DNA of 37,491 nt from an uncultured Polaribacter sp. (GTDB lineage: Bacteria; Bacteroidota; Bacteroidia; Flavobacteriales; Flavobacteriaceae). The notes under the pieces are model-generated. The model was given only the letters and a program-made list of their open reading frames with translations, was not told the origin of the DNA and ran no database searches. The stretch covers positions 1-37,491 of the forward strand of contig CAJXTJ010000007.1 in NCBI GenBank assembly GCA_913061165.1. Direction: 5' to 3'. Positions within the stretch are counted from its first letter, which is position 1; the number at the start of each line of letters is the position of its first letter. The position numbers and the translations under genes were made by a program. Shown piece by piece: positions 8,200 to 16,556 of this stretch.

Positions 8200-8232
8200 T
8201 TGGTGTAGAAATCATAAAACGTTGTATATTTG
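8200..8232 (+). promoter_or_regulatory. promoter of the candidate small RNA
   Basis: TTG (8200-8202), a 22-nt spacer and TATATTTG (8225-8232) match the Bacteroidetes promoter on the plus strand. No protein gene follows. The expected transcript start is near 8236, at the base of the first hairpin. Confidence 0.65.
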
Positions 8233-8235
8233 CAT

Positions 8236-8345
8236 GCTACTTTTTGTTGAAGTAGCATTTAGTTGTGTTGTTTGGCACTTTATAAAAAGTGTCGTGGTTT
8301 TGTTAACCAATGGAAAGCTTCCCTTAAATGGGACGCTTTTTTTTT
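8236..8345 (+). ncRNA. candidate small RNA of about 110 nt with four hairpins
   Basis: A consensus promoter, three compact hairpins and an intrinsic terminator are packed into a region with no credible protein gene. Hairpin 1: ATGCTACTT/AAGTAGCAT, 8234-8242 with 8250-8258, perfect, though its first base or two may precede the transcript start. Hairpin 2: GGCACTTT/AAAGTGTC, 8274-8281 with 8286-8293, one G-U. Hairpin 3: TGGTT/AACCA, 8295-8299 with 8305-8309. Hairpin 4 (terminator): AAAGCxTCCC/GGGAxGCTTT with a 6-nt loop and a T-run to 8345. On the minus strand the last hairpin lacks a T-run, so the plus strand is the transcribed one. It does not show SRP-RNA, tmRNA or tRNA hallmarks. It could belong to a described flavobacterial RNA family such as Flavo-1, which I cannot verify from memory. 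Confidence 0.6.
8316..8345 (+). terminator. intrinsic terminator of the candidate small RNA
   Basis: Stem 8314-8323 with 8330-8339 (one internal mismatch, loop TTAAAT), followed by an uninterrupted T-run to 8345. Confidence 0.75.
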
Positions 8346-8621
8346 GTTTTAAACTTTTATAAAGAGTTGTTTCTGAAGCTGTTTCCTGTTTTTTATGATG
8401 CCTTGGTATAAAGAGCAAAAAGAATACCGTTTTAATAAGGACTATATTTGTTGATGTGTTTTTAGAAGAATAAATACTATTTTCAAAAGCTATGTTTTCT
8501 GTGTTCTTCTGCGTAAAATAAAATAACTTTTATAAAATCTATATTGTTTACGGAATATATCTTTATAGCAGTCAATAGTTTGATTTGAAAATAAAAGATA
8601 ATAAGAGAAAAGAGGACTTAT
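8346..8621. other. AT-rich intergenic stretch with an orphan -7 box
   Basis: No coding frame is supported. TATATTTG at 8443-8450 (plus strand) matches the -7 consensus but has no -33 partner, and no ORF or terminator hairpin follows. No terminator is visible for the DUF456 gene. Confidence 0.4.
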
Positions 8622-9122
8622 TTAAAAGAACTCACCATTATATTCCCAAACCTTCACAAAAAATAAAACAGCATACACTAAAGCTACAGTAAACTTTATA
8701 ATTGTAGAAGTTATAAGGCCCAATAAAGAACCAATAGAAGCCTTAAAAGCCCTTTTCGTATTTGTTTTATCATGAAGTATTTCTCCAATAAAAGCGCCTA
8801 AAAAAGCACCAATTAATATTCCAAGCGGAATGGGAGAGAACAAGCCAATAAGCAATCCAATGGTGGTTCCGTAGACACCATATTTACTGCCACCAAAACG
8901 TTTTGTTCCGATTGCAGGAATGATGTAATCTAAAATCCATATAAGTATTGCAATAGCAAGCGTAATTCCTAGAAATGTATAATTCATAGGGACTATAGAA
9001 GTATAATACAAAATAAATAAGCCCAACCAACTAGTTAAAGGTCCTGGTAAAACCGGCAAAAAAGAGCCAATAAGACCAAGCATTACAAATAAAAAACCAA
9101 TTGTGAGTAAGAATATATCCAT
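8622..9122 (-). CDS. DUF456 family membrane protein
   Basis: A 166-aa, almost entirely hydrophobic protein of unknown function. It opens MDIFLLTIGFLFVMLGLIGS and continues FLPVLPGPLTSWLGLF, the hallmark of DUF456. A glycine-rich centre with GTKRFGGSKYG and two glycine-zipper-like helices (GLLIGLFSPIPLGILIGAFLG) follows. Five or six membrane spans are likely. The longer frame would begin at a TTG at 9152, but a -7-like TATTTTTG (9149-9142) overlaps that extension, so ATG 9122 is preferred. Expected location is the inner membrane. Neighbours give no functional hint. Confidence 0.85.
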   Translation of the reverse strand: MDIFLLTIGFLFVMLGLIGSFLPVLPGPLTSWLGLFILYYTSIVPMNYTFLGITLAIAILIWILDYIIPAIGTKRFGGSKYGVYGTTIGLLIGLFSPIPLGILIGAFLGAFIGEILHDKTNTKRAFKASIGSLLGLITSTIIKFTVALVYAVLFFVKVWEYNGEFF

Positions 9123-9141
9123 AGTAAATTTTATAATAAGA

Positions 9142-9149
9142 CAAAAATA
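9142..9149 (-). promoter_or_regulatory. -7 element for the DUF456 gene
   Basis: TATTTTTG on the minus strand fits TAnnTTTG, 20 nt before ATG 9122. No -33 TTG stands at the usual spacing, so confidence is modest. Confidence 0.4.
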
Positions 9150-9259
9150 CAAAACCTTTGTTAGAATATTTTTATAACTAAAACTAACTAATTTATTGCA
9201 ATGAAAGCTCCCGTGATATATTCATTAAATTTTAGTAATTTCACGCTACAAATAGAATT

Positions 9260-9736
9260 ATGTTTTTGCGTGTTTTTACTTTTTTAATAATCGTTATCTT
9301 TTGCACTTCGTGTGATAAATTTTCATATTCTAAAAATAAGAATTTACAAGTGGTAGATACAATAGTAGATTTTACTTCAGTTGATTTTTCACCCTCTTTT
9401 AAAGTGTGTGATTCTCTAATAGACAAACATCAAAAATCTGATTGCTTTAGAACTAATATTCATCAAAAGATAGGAGCAGAGTTGCAGAATCACCAATTTA
9501 TTATTAGAGATTCAATATCAGAAATTGTGTATGTAGATTTATTAATCACTTCTAAAGGAAAAATTGTTTTAGAAGCAATGGAATCATCCGAAGAGATTAA
9601 AAATCAATTACCAAAACTAGACAGTGTTTTAAGAATTTCTGTAGATAAAATTCCGAATGTTTATGCAGCAATAAAAAGAGGTATTCCGGTAACAACAAAA
9701 TACCGTTTGCCAATTAAGATTCAAATAAAACAATAA
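9260..9736 (+). CDS. lipoprotein with a TonB C-terminal-like fold
   Basis: The 158-aa product begins MFLRVFTFLIIVIFCTSCDK, a lipoprotein signal with the acylated Cys at position 18. The C-terminal 70 residues follow the pattern seen in TonB C-terminal domains of Bacteroidetes: a strand VYVDLLITSKGKI, a helix region with PKLDSVLRISVDKIPN, then AAIKRGIPVTTKYRLPIKI at the end. There is no membrane-spanning anchor or Pro-rich linker of a true TonB. It is therefore more likely a periplasmic or membrane-anchored relative than an energy transducer. Single gene, no partner apparent. The lipoprotein call is firm and the TonB-like call is by pattern only. Confidence 0.7.
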   Translation: MFLRVFTFLIIVIFCTSCDKFSYSKNKNLQVVDTIVDFTSVDFSPSFKVCDSLIDKHQKSDCFRTNIHQKIGAELQNHQFIIRDSISEIVYVDLLITSKGKIVLEAMESSEEIKNQLPKLDSVLRISVDKIPNVYAAIKRGIPVTTKYRLPIKIQIKQ

Positions 9737-9753
9737 ATTTGCTATTCTTTGCC

Positions 9754-9794
9754 CAATACTTAGGAACAATGAATAACAAATTTTATAAGTATTG
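9754..9794. repeat. inverted repeat between convergent genes
   Basis: CAATACTTA (9754-9762) and TAAGTATTG (9786-9794) are perfect 9-nt arms around a 23-nt loop. It lies between the lipoprotein and obg 3' ends and has no T-run, so a terminator role is uncertain. Confidence 0.35.
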
Positions 9795-9824
9795 TACTTA
9801 GAAACTGGTAATTTAAAATATATT

Positions 9825-10814
9825 TTAATTCAACATTTCCCAAAGCTTATCTTTCAATTCTTGCAAACCACTTTCTTCAATAGAAGAAATAAACAATGTT
9901 GCTACACCTTTAGGAAGATCAGCCTTAATTTCTTCTTTCAACTCGTCGTCTAACATATCTGTCTTAGAAATCGCTAATAAACGCGTTTTATCTAACAATT
10001 CAGGATTGTGCTGTTTTAGCTCATTGAGCAGAATCGCGTACTCTTTGTTAATATCGTCACTATCTGCAGGAATTAAGAATAAAAGCGTAGAATTACGCTC
10101 TATATGACGTAAAAAACGGTGTCCTAATCCTTTTCCTTCTGCAGCACCTTCAATAATTCCAGGAATGTCTGCAATTACAAAAGTTTGCTGATTTCTATGT
10201 TCTACAATTCCTAAGTTGGGTTTTAGTGTTGTAAAGGCATAATCTGCAATTTTTGGTTTTGCAGATGTTAATACAGATAACAAAGTAGATTTTCCTGCAT
10301 TTGGAAAACCAACTAAACCTACATCTGCCAATAACTTTAATTCGATTCTAAACCAACCGTCTTGACCGTCTATACCAGGTTGGGCATATCGAGGTGTTTG
10401 GTTCGTAGAAGATTTAAAATTCCAGTTTCCGAGACCACCTTTTCCACCAGGTAATAATACTACTTCTTTACCATTTTCTGTAATTTCATGTAATATTTCA
10501 TCGGTATCTGCATCTCTTATAATGGTACCTAAAGGCACATCTACAAAAACATCTGCAGCATCACGACCAGTACTTCTACTTTTACTACCGGCACCACCTC
10601 CTTCAGCTCTAAAGTGTCGTTTAAATTTTAAGTGAAACAGGGTCCACATATTTTTGTCGCCACGTAAAATAATGTGACCTCCACGTCCGCCGTCACCACC
10701 GTCGGGGCCACCTTTGGTAATGTATTTTTCTCTGTGTAAATGAACAGATCCTTGTCCTCCTTTTCCAGAGGTTGCGTACACTTTTATGTAATCAACGAAG
10801 TTACCTTCTGTCAT
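9825..10814 (-). CDS. obg: Obg family GTPase
   Basis: Essential GTPase that binds the 50S subunit and links ribosome assembly to growth state. The N-terminal Obg fold (1-158) is rich in glycine, for example [12 protein letters not shown] (35-46) and [10 protein letters not shown]. The G domain shows G1 GFPNAGKST (169-177), G2 TT (195-196), G3 DIPG (216-219), G4 SKTD (283-286) and G5 SSI (about 310). At 329 aa it lacks the third OCT domain found in Bacillus homologues. It lies 106 bp downstream of the hpt-adk fusion on the same strand, with a possible promoter of its own between 10907 and 10934. Confidence 0.96.
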   Translation of the reverse strand: MTEGNFVDYIKVYATSGKGGQGSVHLHREKYITKGGPDGGDGGRGGHIILRGDKNMWTLFHLKFKRHFRAEGGGAGSKSRSTGRDAADVFVDVPLGTIIRDADTDEILHEITENGKEVVLLPGGKGGLGNWNFKSSTNQTPRYAQPGIDGQDGWFRIELKLLADVGLVGFPNAGKSTLLSVLTSAKPKIADYAFTTLKPNLGIVEHRNQQTFVIADIPGIIEGAAEGKGLGHRFLRHIERNSTLLFLIPADSDDINKEYAILLNELKQHNPELLDKTRLLAISKTDMLDDELKEEIKADLPKGVATLFISSIEESGLQELKDKLWEMLN

Positions 10815-10906
10815 AATTGTTGTTTGTTGTCTAATAGTTTAAATGGGTACTTATTAGTGCACGCTTTTAAATGTTATACTTAAAAAAGGTACAACTTAAG
10901 CGAGCA

Positions 10907-10934
10907 CAAAGTTACGCATTTTAAAGGGTATCAA
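10907..10934 (-). promoter_or_regulatory. possible promoter of obg
   Basis: On the minus strand, TTG (10934-10932), a 17-nt spacer and TAACTTTG (10914-10907). The spacer is at the short end and the -33 lies within the end of the adk coding region. Confidence 0.45.
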
Positions 10935-12039
10935 ATACGGTTGTAATTCTTTGTGTAATTTCTTCGATAGAACCAACGCCATTAATTCCGTAGTATTTAT
11001 CCTGAGCTTGAAAATAATCTTTTAAAATAGCAGTTTTTGTATTGTATTCGTTAAAACGATTTCTAATTTTAGCTTCATCTGTATCATCTGCTCTTCCGCT
11101 TGTTTTTCCTCTTTCTAATAAACGGGTTACCAAAATATCTTCAGATACTTCTAGAGCAACCATACCGTTAATTTGTTCTCCTTTTTCAGCTAAAAAAGTA
11201 TCTAAAGCTGCTGCCTGAGATTCTGTTCTTGGAAAGCCATCGAAGATAAATCCGTTGGAATCTGCATTTTTTTCTACTTCAGCTTTTAACATGTTAATAG
11301 TAACTTCATCAGGTACTAAATTACCTTCATCCATGTACTTTTTAGCCAATATACCTAAAGCAGTTTTATTTTTAATATTAAAACGAAACACATCTCCTGT
11401 AGAGATATGCACTAAATTATACATTTCTTTTAAAAAGGCTGCTTGCGTTCCTTTTCCTGCACCTGGAGGGCCAAATAATACAATGTTCTTCATCTTTGGT
11501 GTTGTTGATAGTTGATATATTTCTGGATAATTTCTACCCAAACCATTATAATCTAAACCGTAACCAACTATAAATTTATCTTCTATACTTTGTCCGATAT
11601 AATCTATTGGTAGTTCTTTTTTAAATACATCTGGTTTAAAAAATAAAGTAGCGACTCTTAATTGCTTTACATTTTTATCTTTAAAGATGTTGTAGATTTC
11701 TTGTAAGGTGGCACCTGTATCTATAATGTCTTCTAAAATAATGACAGTTCTACCGGTTAAATCTTCATTTATACCCACCAAATGTTTTACATTTTCTGAA
11801 GATGAGGTACCTTCATAAGAAGCTAATTTTACAAATGAAACTTCACAATCGCCATTAAATTCTCTTATGAAATCTGCTGCAAACAAGAAGCAACCATTTA
11901 AAATGCCAACAAAAATTGGAATTTCACCTTTTGGTAAATCTGCTTTTACGCTTTTTGCTAAATATTTTACAATCGTCGTAATTTTCTCCTTATTGATATA
12001 AGGTTTAAAATATAAATCTTGAAGTTTTATAATGTTCAT
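10921..12039 (-). CDS. hypoxanthine phosphoribosyltransferase-adenylate kinase fusion
   Basis: Two complete purine-salvage enzymes in one 372-aa frame. Residues 1-180 are a hypoxanthine(-guanine) phosphoribosyltransferase, with the PRPP loop VIILEDIIDTGATL near 99-112, converting hypoxanthine plus PRPP to IMP. Residues 183-372 are adenylate kinase, with P-loop GPPGAGKGTQ (190-199), DGFPRT, and a short LID with RLLERGKTSGRADD. It lacks the zinc cysteines and interconverts ATP+AMP and 2 ADP. The linker is only about four residues (STTPK), and the second domain begins MKNIVLFG, so it looks like a stop-codon loss between adjacent genes. ATG 12039 is preferred over a TTG at 12069, because the extension is crossed by a -7 box. 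I believe this fusion is common in flavobacteria. Confidence 0.9.
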   Translation of the reverse strand: MNIIKLQDLYFKPYINKEKITTIVKYLAKSVKADLPKGEIPIFVGILNGCFLFAADFIREFNGDCEVSFVKLASYEGTSSSENVKHLVGINEDLTGRTVIILEDIIDTGATLQEIYNIFKDKNVKQLRVATLFFKPDVFKKELPIDYIGQSIEDKFIVGYGLDYNGLGRNYPEIYQLSTTPKMKNIVLFGPPGAGKGTQAAFLKEMYNLVHISTGDVFRFNIKNKTALGILAKKYMDEGNLVPDEVTINMLKAEVEKNADSNGFIFDGFPRTESQAAALDTFLAEKGEQINGMVALEVSEDILVTRLLERGKTSGRADDTDEAKIRNRFNEYNTKTAILKDYFQAQDKYYGINGVGSIEEITQRITTVFDTL

Positions 12040-12046
12040 CAGATTG

Positions 12047-12054
12047 CAAATATA
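12047..12054 (-). promoter_or_regulatory. -7 element for the hpt-adk fusion
   Basis: TATATTTG on the minus strand, 8 nt before ATG 12039, would give a very short 5' untranslated leader. The nearest upstream TTG (12069-12067) is only 12 nt away, so the -33 is not supported. Confidence 0.4.
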
Positions 12055-12072
12055 ACTGCTATTGTTCAAATG

Positions 12073-12132
12073 AAAAAACCGTTTTCCTTGTGCTGAAGAT
12101 ATTTCAGTATCTCAAAAGGAAAACGGTTTTAA
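12073..12132 (-). terminator. terminator after secDF
   Basis: AAAACCGTTTTCCTT (12075-12089) and AAGGAAAACGGTTTT (12116-12130) form a perfect 15-bp stem. The 26-nt loop holds a second small hairpin, CTGAA/TTCAG. On the minus strand a T-run follows. Confidence 0.85.
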
Positions 12133-12147
12133 AATATTTTATTAGAA

Positions 12148-15100
12148 CTAGTTGTTCTTTTCTTCTTTTTTAGAAGTATCATACATAATTGGTGTTGCCA
12201 CAAATAATGATGAATACGTACCCACTGCTACACCGATAATTAGTGCAAACATAAATCCTTTAATAGAATCTCCACCAAACATGAAGATCGCTAACATTAC
12301 TAATAATGTTGTTAAAGATGTATTTATAGTTCTACCTAAGGTAGAGCTTAAAGCTTTGTCTACTACTTCGCTATATTTCCAGTTTTTATGAATTCCTGCG
12401 AATTCTCTAATTCTATCAAATATAACCACGGTATCATTTAAGGAATACCCAACAACTGTTAATATGGCGGCTATAAAAGATTGCCCGATTTCCATATCAA
12501 ATGGCATAAAGCTATACGTAATAGAGAATACACTTAATACAATTAGTACATCATGAAAAACTGCAATTACAGCTCCGATAGAAAAAGATATTTTTCTAAA
12601 ACGTAATAAAATGTATAAGAAAACTACTAGTAAAGATCCAAATACTGCATATAATGCTGATGTTTTAATATCATCGGCAATGGTTGGTTCTACTTTAATA
12701 TAACTCATTACACCAGCACCTTCTTTTTCGAAACCTGGTTTAAAGTTAGTATAAGTAGTCTCTCCTAAATATGATTTTAAACCTGTAAATAAAGCACTTT
12801 GAACTTCTTCATCTACTTGTGTTCCTTCATCATCAATTCTATAAACTGTTGTTATTTTTAACTGATTATCTGTTCCATAAGTCTTTACTTCTGGTGCAGT
12901 AACAAAAACATCTTTTAAAGATTCTGCTACTTTTGTAGGATTCATTGCTTGATCAAAACGAACGACAAATGAACGCCCTCCTTTAAAATCTACTCCTTGT
13001 TTTAATCCAATAGAGAAAATAGAAATAAGACCACCAATAATAATTGCTCCAGAAATTATGTAAGCAATTTTACGTTTCTTTAAGAATTCTACATTAATAT
13101 TCTGAAACCATCCTTTAGAGACAGCCGTGTTAAAGGTTAATTTAGTATTTTTATTTACAGCATCATCAATTAATAAACGTGTAATAAATACCGCGGTAAA
13201 TAATGAAGTTGCAATACCAATCATTAATGTTAATGCAAAACCTTTAATTGGTCCAGATCCAAAAACATATAAGATAATACCTGTTAAAAGTGTTGTAATG
13301 TTTGCATCAATAATAGCAGATAAAGCTCCTTTAACAGAAAACCCTTCTTCTACAGATTGTTTTAAACCTTTCTTTCTAAATAAGCTTTCTTTAATTCTTT
13401 CAAAAATAATTACGTTTGCATCTACAGACATACCTATGGTTAAGATAATACCGGCAATTCCAGGCAACGTTAATACTGCGTTGAAAGAGGCTAGTATACC
13501 AAATATGAATAGAATGTTTACTATTAATGCAATATCTGCAAATATACCCGCTTTACCGTAGTATAAAATCATCCAGATTAAAACTAATAAAATAGCTAAT
13601 CCAAATGAATTAATAGATGCGTCTATAGACTCTTGTCCTAAAGAGGGTCCTACAACTTCTATTTGAATAATTCTTGCAGCAGCAGGTAGTTTACCAGCTT
13701 TTAAAACGGTAGCAATATCTTCTGCTTCTGTTATTGTCATGCTACCCCCAGAGATAGATGTGCTACCACCTGTAATTGCATTGTTTACTGTTGGTGCAGT
13801 ATAGACATTGTCATCTAATACAACAGCAATAAATTTATTTTTTTGAGCAGCCAAGTCAGTAGTTAATTTTGCCCAAGCCTTTGATGCACCACTATTCATA
13901 GTCATGCTTACTTCAGGTTTGTTTAACTGGCTAAATACTTGGGATGCATCTAAAATAACATCACCTTCTAAAGGAGCTATGTCATTTCTGTTCGATTTTA
14001 TTGCATATAATGCTACTAAATCATTTGCTTCGAAATCTTCATCAGTATTTTCAGTTTCTGACTGTGTCGAAAACGATTTATAATCCCATAAGAATTTTAC
14101 ATAACGCAATTCATTAGGAAGTAGGTCTCTAATTTCTTTGCTGTTTAGTAAGCTATTTACATTGGCAGTGTCTAAAACTTTTGCATATCCAATTGTAGAA
14201 CTTAATTGCGCTTGCATTGGACTTAAATAAGAGAATAACATTTTTTGATCTACTTGCGTAGAATCAGCAGATGTTCCTAATAAATCGTCAATATCATCTT
14301 TTTCAACAACTGTTTCAACTTTTTCTGTTACAGACGTGTCTTTTAATAATTCTATAGATTTTGCATTTGCAACAGATAAGTATTGAATTACTTCTGCATT
14401 AGAATATACTTCCCAAAATTGTAATTCTGCTTTACTAGTTATCAATGTTGTTACACGCTCGATATCTTTAGCTCCTGGTAATTCAATTTGAATTCTACCA
14501 GAGTTTCCAATTCTTTGAATGTTAGGAGAAGCTACTCCAAATTTGTCTATTCTACTTCTTAGTACTTCAAAAGCAGTACCAATAGAGCTGTTAATTTCTT
14601 GTTGTAAAGTTTCTTTAACTGAAATATTATCTTCATTAAAAGAAATTTTATCACTTAAAGCTTTGGTTCCAAAAATAGCAGGATCGCTTAATTTTGTATC
14701 ACCAGCAATCAATTCAAATTCTTGAAAGAATAAATCTAAATAATTAGAGTTACTACTTTTTTGTTTTGCTTCTGCAGTTACTAAGGCTTGGTTAAAAGCT
14801 TCGTTTTTAGAATCGTTAGATAAATTCTTTAAAACTTCTTTTACAGAAACTTGTAAGATAGCATTTACACCACCTTTTAAATCAAGACCAAGATTTATTT
14901 CTTTTTCTCTAATATCATTATACGTGTATTGTGCAACACCTACATTGATAATTTCTTTGTTTGCAATACTGTCTAAGTATTTTTTCTCAGCAACAGCTTT
15001 CTTTCTTGCATCATTATCTGTTACCGTTCTTTCTGCATATACTTTAGCATCATCTTCTACTTTATTGGCAAAAAATGTGAATGATAATTGATATAAACTC

Positions 15101-15150
15101 ACTAATCCGAAAAGGATTGCGAATACTTTAATAAGTCCTTTGTTTTGCAT
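12148..15150 (-). CDS. secDF: protein translocase SecDF, fused form
   Basis: Membrane motor that uses the proton gradient to help pull preproteins through SecYEG from the periplasmic side. This 1000-aa protein joins SecD and SecF in one chain, as is usual in Bacteroidetes. The SecD half has an N-terminal span, GLDLKGGVNAIL, a large periplasmic domain and a five-helix block containing GMSVDANVIIFERIKE. The SecF half has its own first span, a periplasmic stretch starting KQGVDFKGGRSFVVRF, and the helices containing YSLNDTVVIFDRIRE. The periplasmic part has an acidic insertion around residues 275-300. A strong promoter and a terminator bracket the gene. The large plus-strand frames opposite it are shadows. 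Confidence 0.96.
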   Translation of the reverse strand: MQNKGLIKVFAILFGLVSLYQLSFTFFANKVEDDAKVYAERTVTDNDARKKAVAEKKYLDSIANKEIINVGVAQYTYNDIREKEINLGLDLKGGVNAILQVSVKEVLKNLSNDSKNEAFNQALVTAEAKQKSSNSNYLDLFFQEFELIAGDTKLSDPAIFGTKALSDKISFNEDNISVKETLQQEINSSIGTAFEVLRSRIDKFGVASPNIQRIGNSGRIQIELPGAKDIERVTTLITSKAELQFWEVYSNAEVIQYLSVANAKSIELLKDTSVTEKVETVVEKDDIDDLLGTSADSTQVDQKMLFSYLSPMQAQLSSTIGYAKVLDTANVNSLLNSKEIRDLLPNELRYVKFLWDYKSFSTQSETENTDEDFEANDLVALYAIKSNRNDIAPLEGDVILDASQVFSQLNKPEVSMTMNSGASKAWAKLTTDLAAQKNKFIAVVLDDNVYTAPTVNNAITGGSTSISGGSMTITEAEDIATVLKAGKLPAAARIIQIEVVGPSLGQESIDASINSFGLAILLVLIWMILYYGKAGIFADIALIVNILFIFGILASFNAVLTLPGIAGIILTIGMSVDANVIIFERIKESLFRKKGLKQSVEEGFSVKGALSAIIDANITTLLTGIILYVFGSGPIKGFALTLMIGIATSLFTAVFITRLLIDDAVNKNTKLTFNTAVSKGWFQNINVEFLKKRKIAYIISGAIIIGGLISIFSIGLKQGVDFKGGRSFVVRFDQAMNPTKVAESLKDVFVTAPEVKTYGTDNQLKITTVYRIDDEGTQVDEEVQSALFTGLKSYLGETTYTNFKPGFEKEGAGVMSYIKVEPTIADDIKTSALYAVFGSLLVVFLYILLRFRKISFSIGAVIAVFHDVLIVLSVFSITYSFMPFDMEIGQSFIAAILTVVGYSLNDTVVIFDRIREFAGIHKNWKYSEVVDKALSSTLGRTINTSLTTLLVMLAIFMFGGDSIKGFMFALIIGVAVGTYSSLFVATPIMYDTSKKEEKNN

Positions 15151-15404
15151 CTTCTATTTTTTTGGTCGACTTTCTTTTTTTTAAAACGAGCAAATATAGT
15201 ATTTCAATGTAGTCTAAACAATTATTTAACCATATTTGTGTAGGTGTTTCCGACTATTTTTTAGTATAATTTGATTATTGTTATTTTTAAGTATTGAAAA
15301 TGTGATTGTTAAATACCGTAAACTTACTTTTTTATATTGTATTTTCTTTATAAATTCCAATTAAATCTTGCAATAGTTAAGCTTTATTTTAAAAATATAG
15401 GACA
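15151..15404. other. intergenic region carrying the secDF promoter
   Basis: AT-rich, with no open frame or RNA fold that I can support beyond the promoter at 15191-15221 and the start of the mdh terminator on its right side. Confidence 0.5.
15191..15221 (-). promoter_or_regulatory. promoter of secDF
   Basis: On the minus strand, TTG (15221-15219), a 20-nt spacer and TATATTTG (15198-15191) give both elements at ideal spacing. The transcript start is expected near 15187, about 37 nt before the ATG. Confidence 0.75.
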
Positions 15405-15432
15405 AAAAAAATCCAGCATTCACCGGATTTTT
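15404..15432 (-). terminator. terminator after mdh
   Basis: AAAATCC (15408-15414) and GGATTTT (15425-15431) form a stem with a 10-nt loop. On the minus strand eight Ts follow. Confidence 0.7.
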
Positions 15433-15457
15433 AATATTTATAATTAGAAATAATAGA

Positions 15458-16384
15458 CTATAATTCTAACAATGCGTTTGTTTTAGAAACTCCAATTGCA
15501 GATTCTTGCAAGTGTGCTTTTTCGGCATCGCTTAAATTAATTTCAACAATACTTTCAATTCCGTTTTTACCTAAAACAACAGGAACTCCAATACACAAAT
15601 CATTTAAACCATATTCACCTTCCAATAAAGAAGAGCAAGGGAAAATCTTTTTAGTATTACAAGCAATTGCTTGCACCATTCCGCTAACTGCAGCACCGGG
15701 AGCATACCAAGCAGATGTACCTAGCAAACCGGTTAAGGTTGCGCCACCAACTTTAGTATCTTGTAATACTTGTTCTAATCTTTCTTCAGAAATAAATTCT
15801 GAAACGGGAATAGAGTTTCTTGTAGCTAATCTTGTTAAAGGCACCATTCCTTTATCAGAATGCCCACCAATTACCATTCCATCAACATCAGAAATAGGTG
15901 CACCTAAAGCTTCTGCTAATCTGTATTTAAAACGTGCAGAATCTAAAGCTCCACCCATTCCAATAATTTTATTTTTGGGAAGACCTGTAGTTTTATGCAC
16001 TAAATAAGTCATTGTATCCATCGGATTAGAAACAACAATAATAATTGTTTCTGGAGAATGCTCAATTAAACTAGCAGAAACCATTTTTACAATACCGGCA
16101 TTAATACCAATTAATTCCTCTCTCGTCATTCCAGGTTTTCTAGGAATACCAGATGTAATTACACAAATATCAGAATTTGATGTTTTAGAATAGTCGTTTG
16201 TACTTCCTGTAATTTTGGTATCAAAATTATTTAAAGAAGCTGTTTGCATTAAATCCATTGCTTTGCCCTCTGCAAAACCTTCTTTAATGTCTAAGATTAC
16301 AACTTCAGAAGCGAAATCTTTAATAGCAATGTATTCTGCACAACTAGCACCTACGGCACCAGCACCAACAACTGTAACTTTCAT
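15458..16384 (-). CDS. mdh: malate dehydrogenase
   Basis: NAD-dependent oxidation of malate to oxaloacetate in the TCA cycle. The 308-aa protein belongs to the lactate-dehydrogenase-like MDH branch. It has the dinucleotide fold GAGAVGA (7-13), D32 of LDIKEG for NAD specificity, the mobile-loop arginines in PRKPGMTR (R82, R88), NPMD (120-123), R151 and the catalytic His175 in GGHSDKGM. The usual GGHGD is GGHSD here. The longer frame to 16507 only adds 41 residues behind a non-ATG start and would overlap the -7 box TATTTTTG at 16425-16418, so ATG 16384 is used. It is divergent from the lipoprotein gene. Confidence 0.96.
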   Translation of the reverse strand: MKVTVVGAGAVGASCAEYIAIKDFASEVVILDIKEGFAEGKAMDLMQTASLNNFDTKITGSTNDYSKTSNSDICVITSGIPRKPGMTREELIGINAGIVKMVSASLIEHSPETIIIVVSNPMDTMTYLVHKTTGLPKNKIIGMGGALDSARFKYRLAEALGAPISDVDGMVIGGHSDKGMVPLTRLATRNSIPVSEFISEERLEQVLQDTKVGGATLTGLLGTSAWYAPGAAVSGMVQAIACNTKKIFPCSSLLEGEYGLNDLCIGVPVVLGKNGIESIVEINLSDAEKAHLQESAIGVSKTNALLEL

Positions 16385-16417
16385 ATAAATAATATTTAAT
16401 TGTGTTAAATTATAATG

Positions 16418-16425
16418 CAAAAATA
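16418..16425 (-). promoter_or_regulatory. -7 element for mdh
   Basis: TATTTTTG on the minus strand, 33 nt before ATG 16384. The only nearby TTG (16440-16438) is 12 nt away, so no -33 is assigned. Confidence 0.4.
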
Positions 16426-16511
16426 AGGTAAATATTTCAAAATTATTGTTAATAGAAACTAAAAAAAAGAGAATATTAGATACTATATTTTTCAACTGAA
16501 AAAACATTCTA

Positions 16512-16519
16512 TATATTTG
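16512..16519 (+). promoter_or_regulatory. -7 element for the lipoprotein/DUF6588-like unit
   Basis: TATATTTG fits the consensus and stands 37 nt before ATG 16557. No -33 TTG is found at 19-22 nt. Confidence 0.45.
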
Positions 16520-16556
16520 TATTTGATAAATTTAATAATTGAAAAACAAAAAAATT

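Noticed and set aside
8165-8362. 65-aa plus-strand frame between lysS and the DUF456 gene
   Set aside because: It runs through the promoter, hairpins and terminator of the candidate small RNA, has no recognisable family, and its composition follows the hairpin arms.
8212-8418. 68-aa minus-strand frame over the same region
   Set aside because: Antisense to the hairpin region, with no promoter in a suitable place and no family; likely chance.
13127-13561. 144-aa plus-strand frame inside secDF
   Set aside because: Mirror of the SecDF reading frame; hydrophobic because it is antisense to membrane helices.
16385-16507. 41-residue N-terminal extension of malate dehydrogenase
   Set aside because: Non-ATG start, crosses a -7 box, and the NAD-binding fold already begins at ATG 16384.
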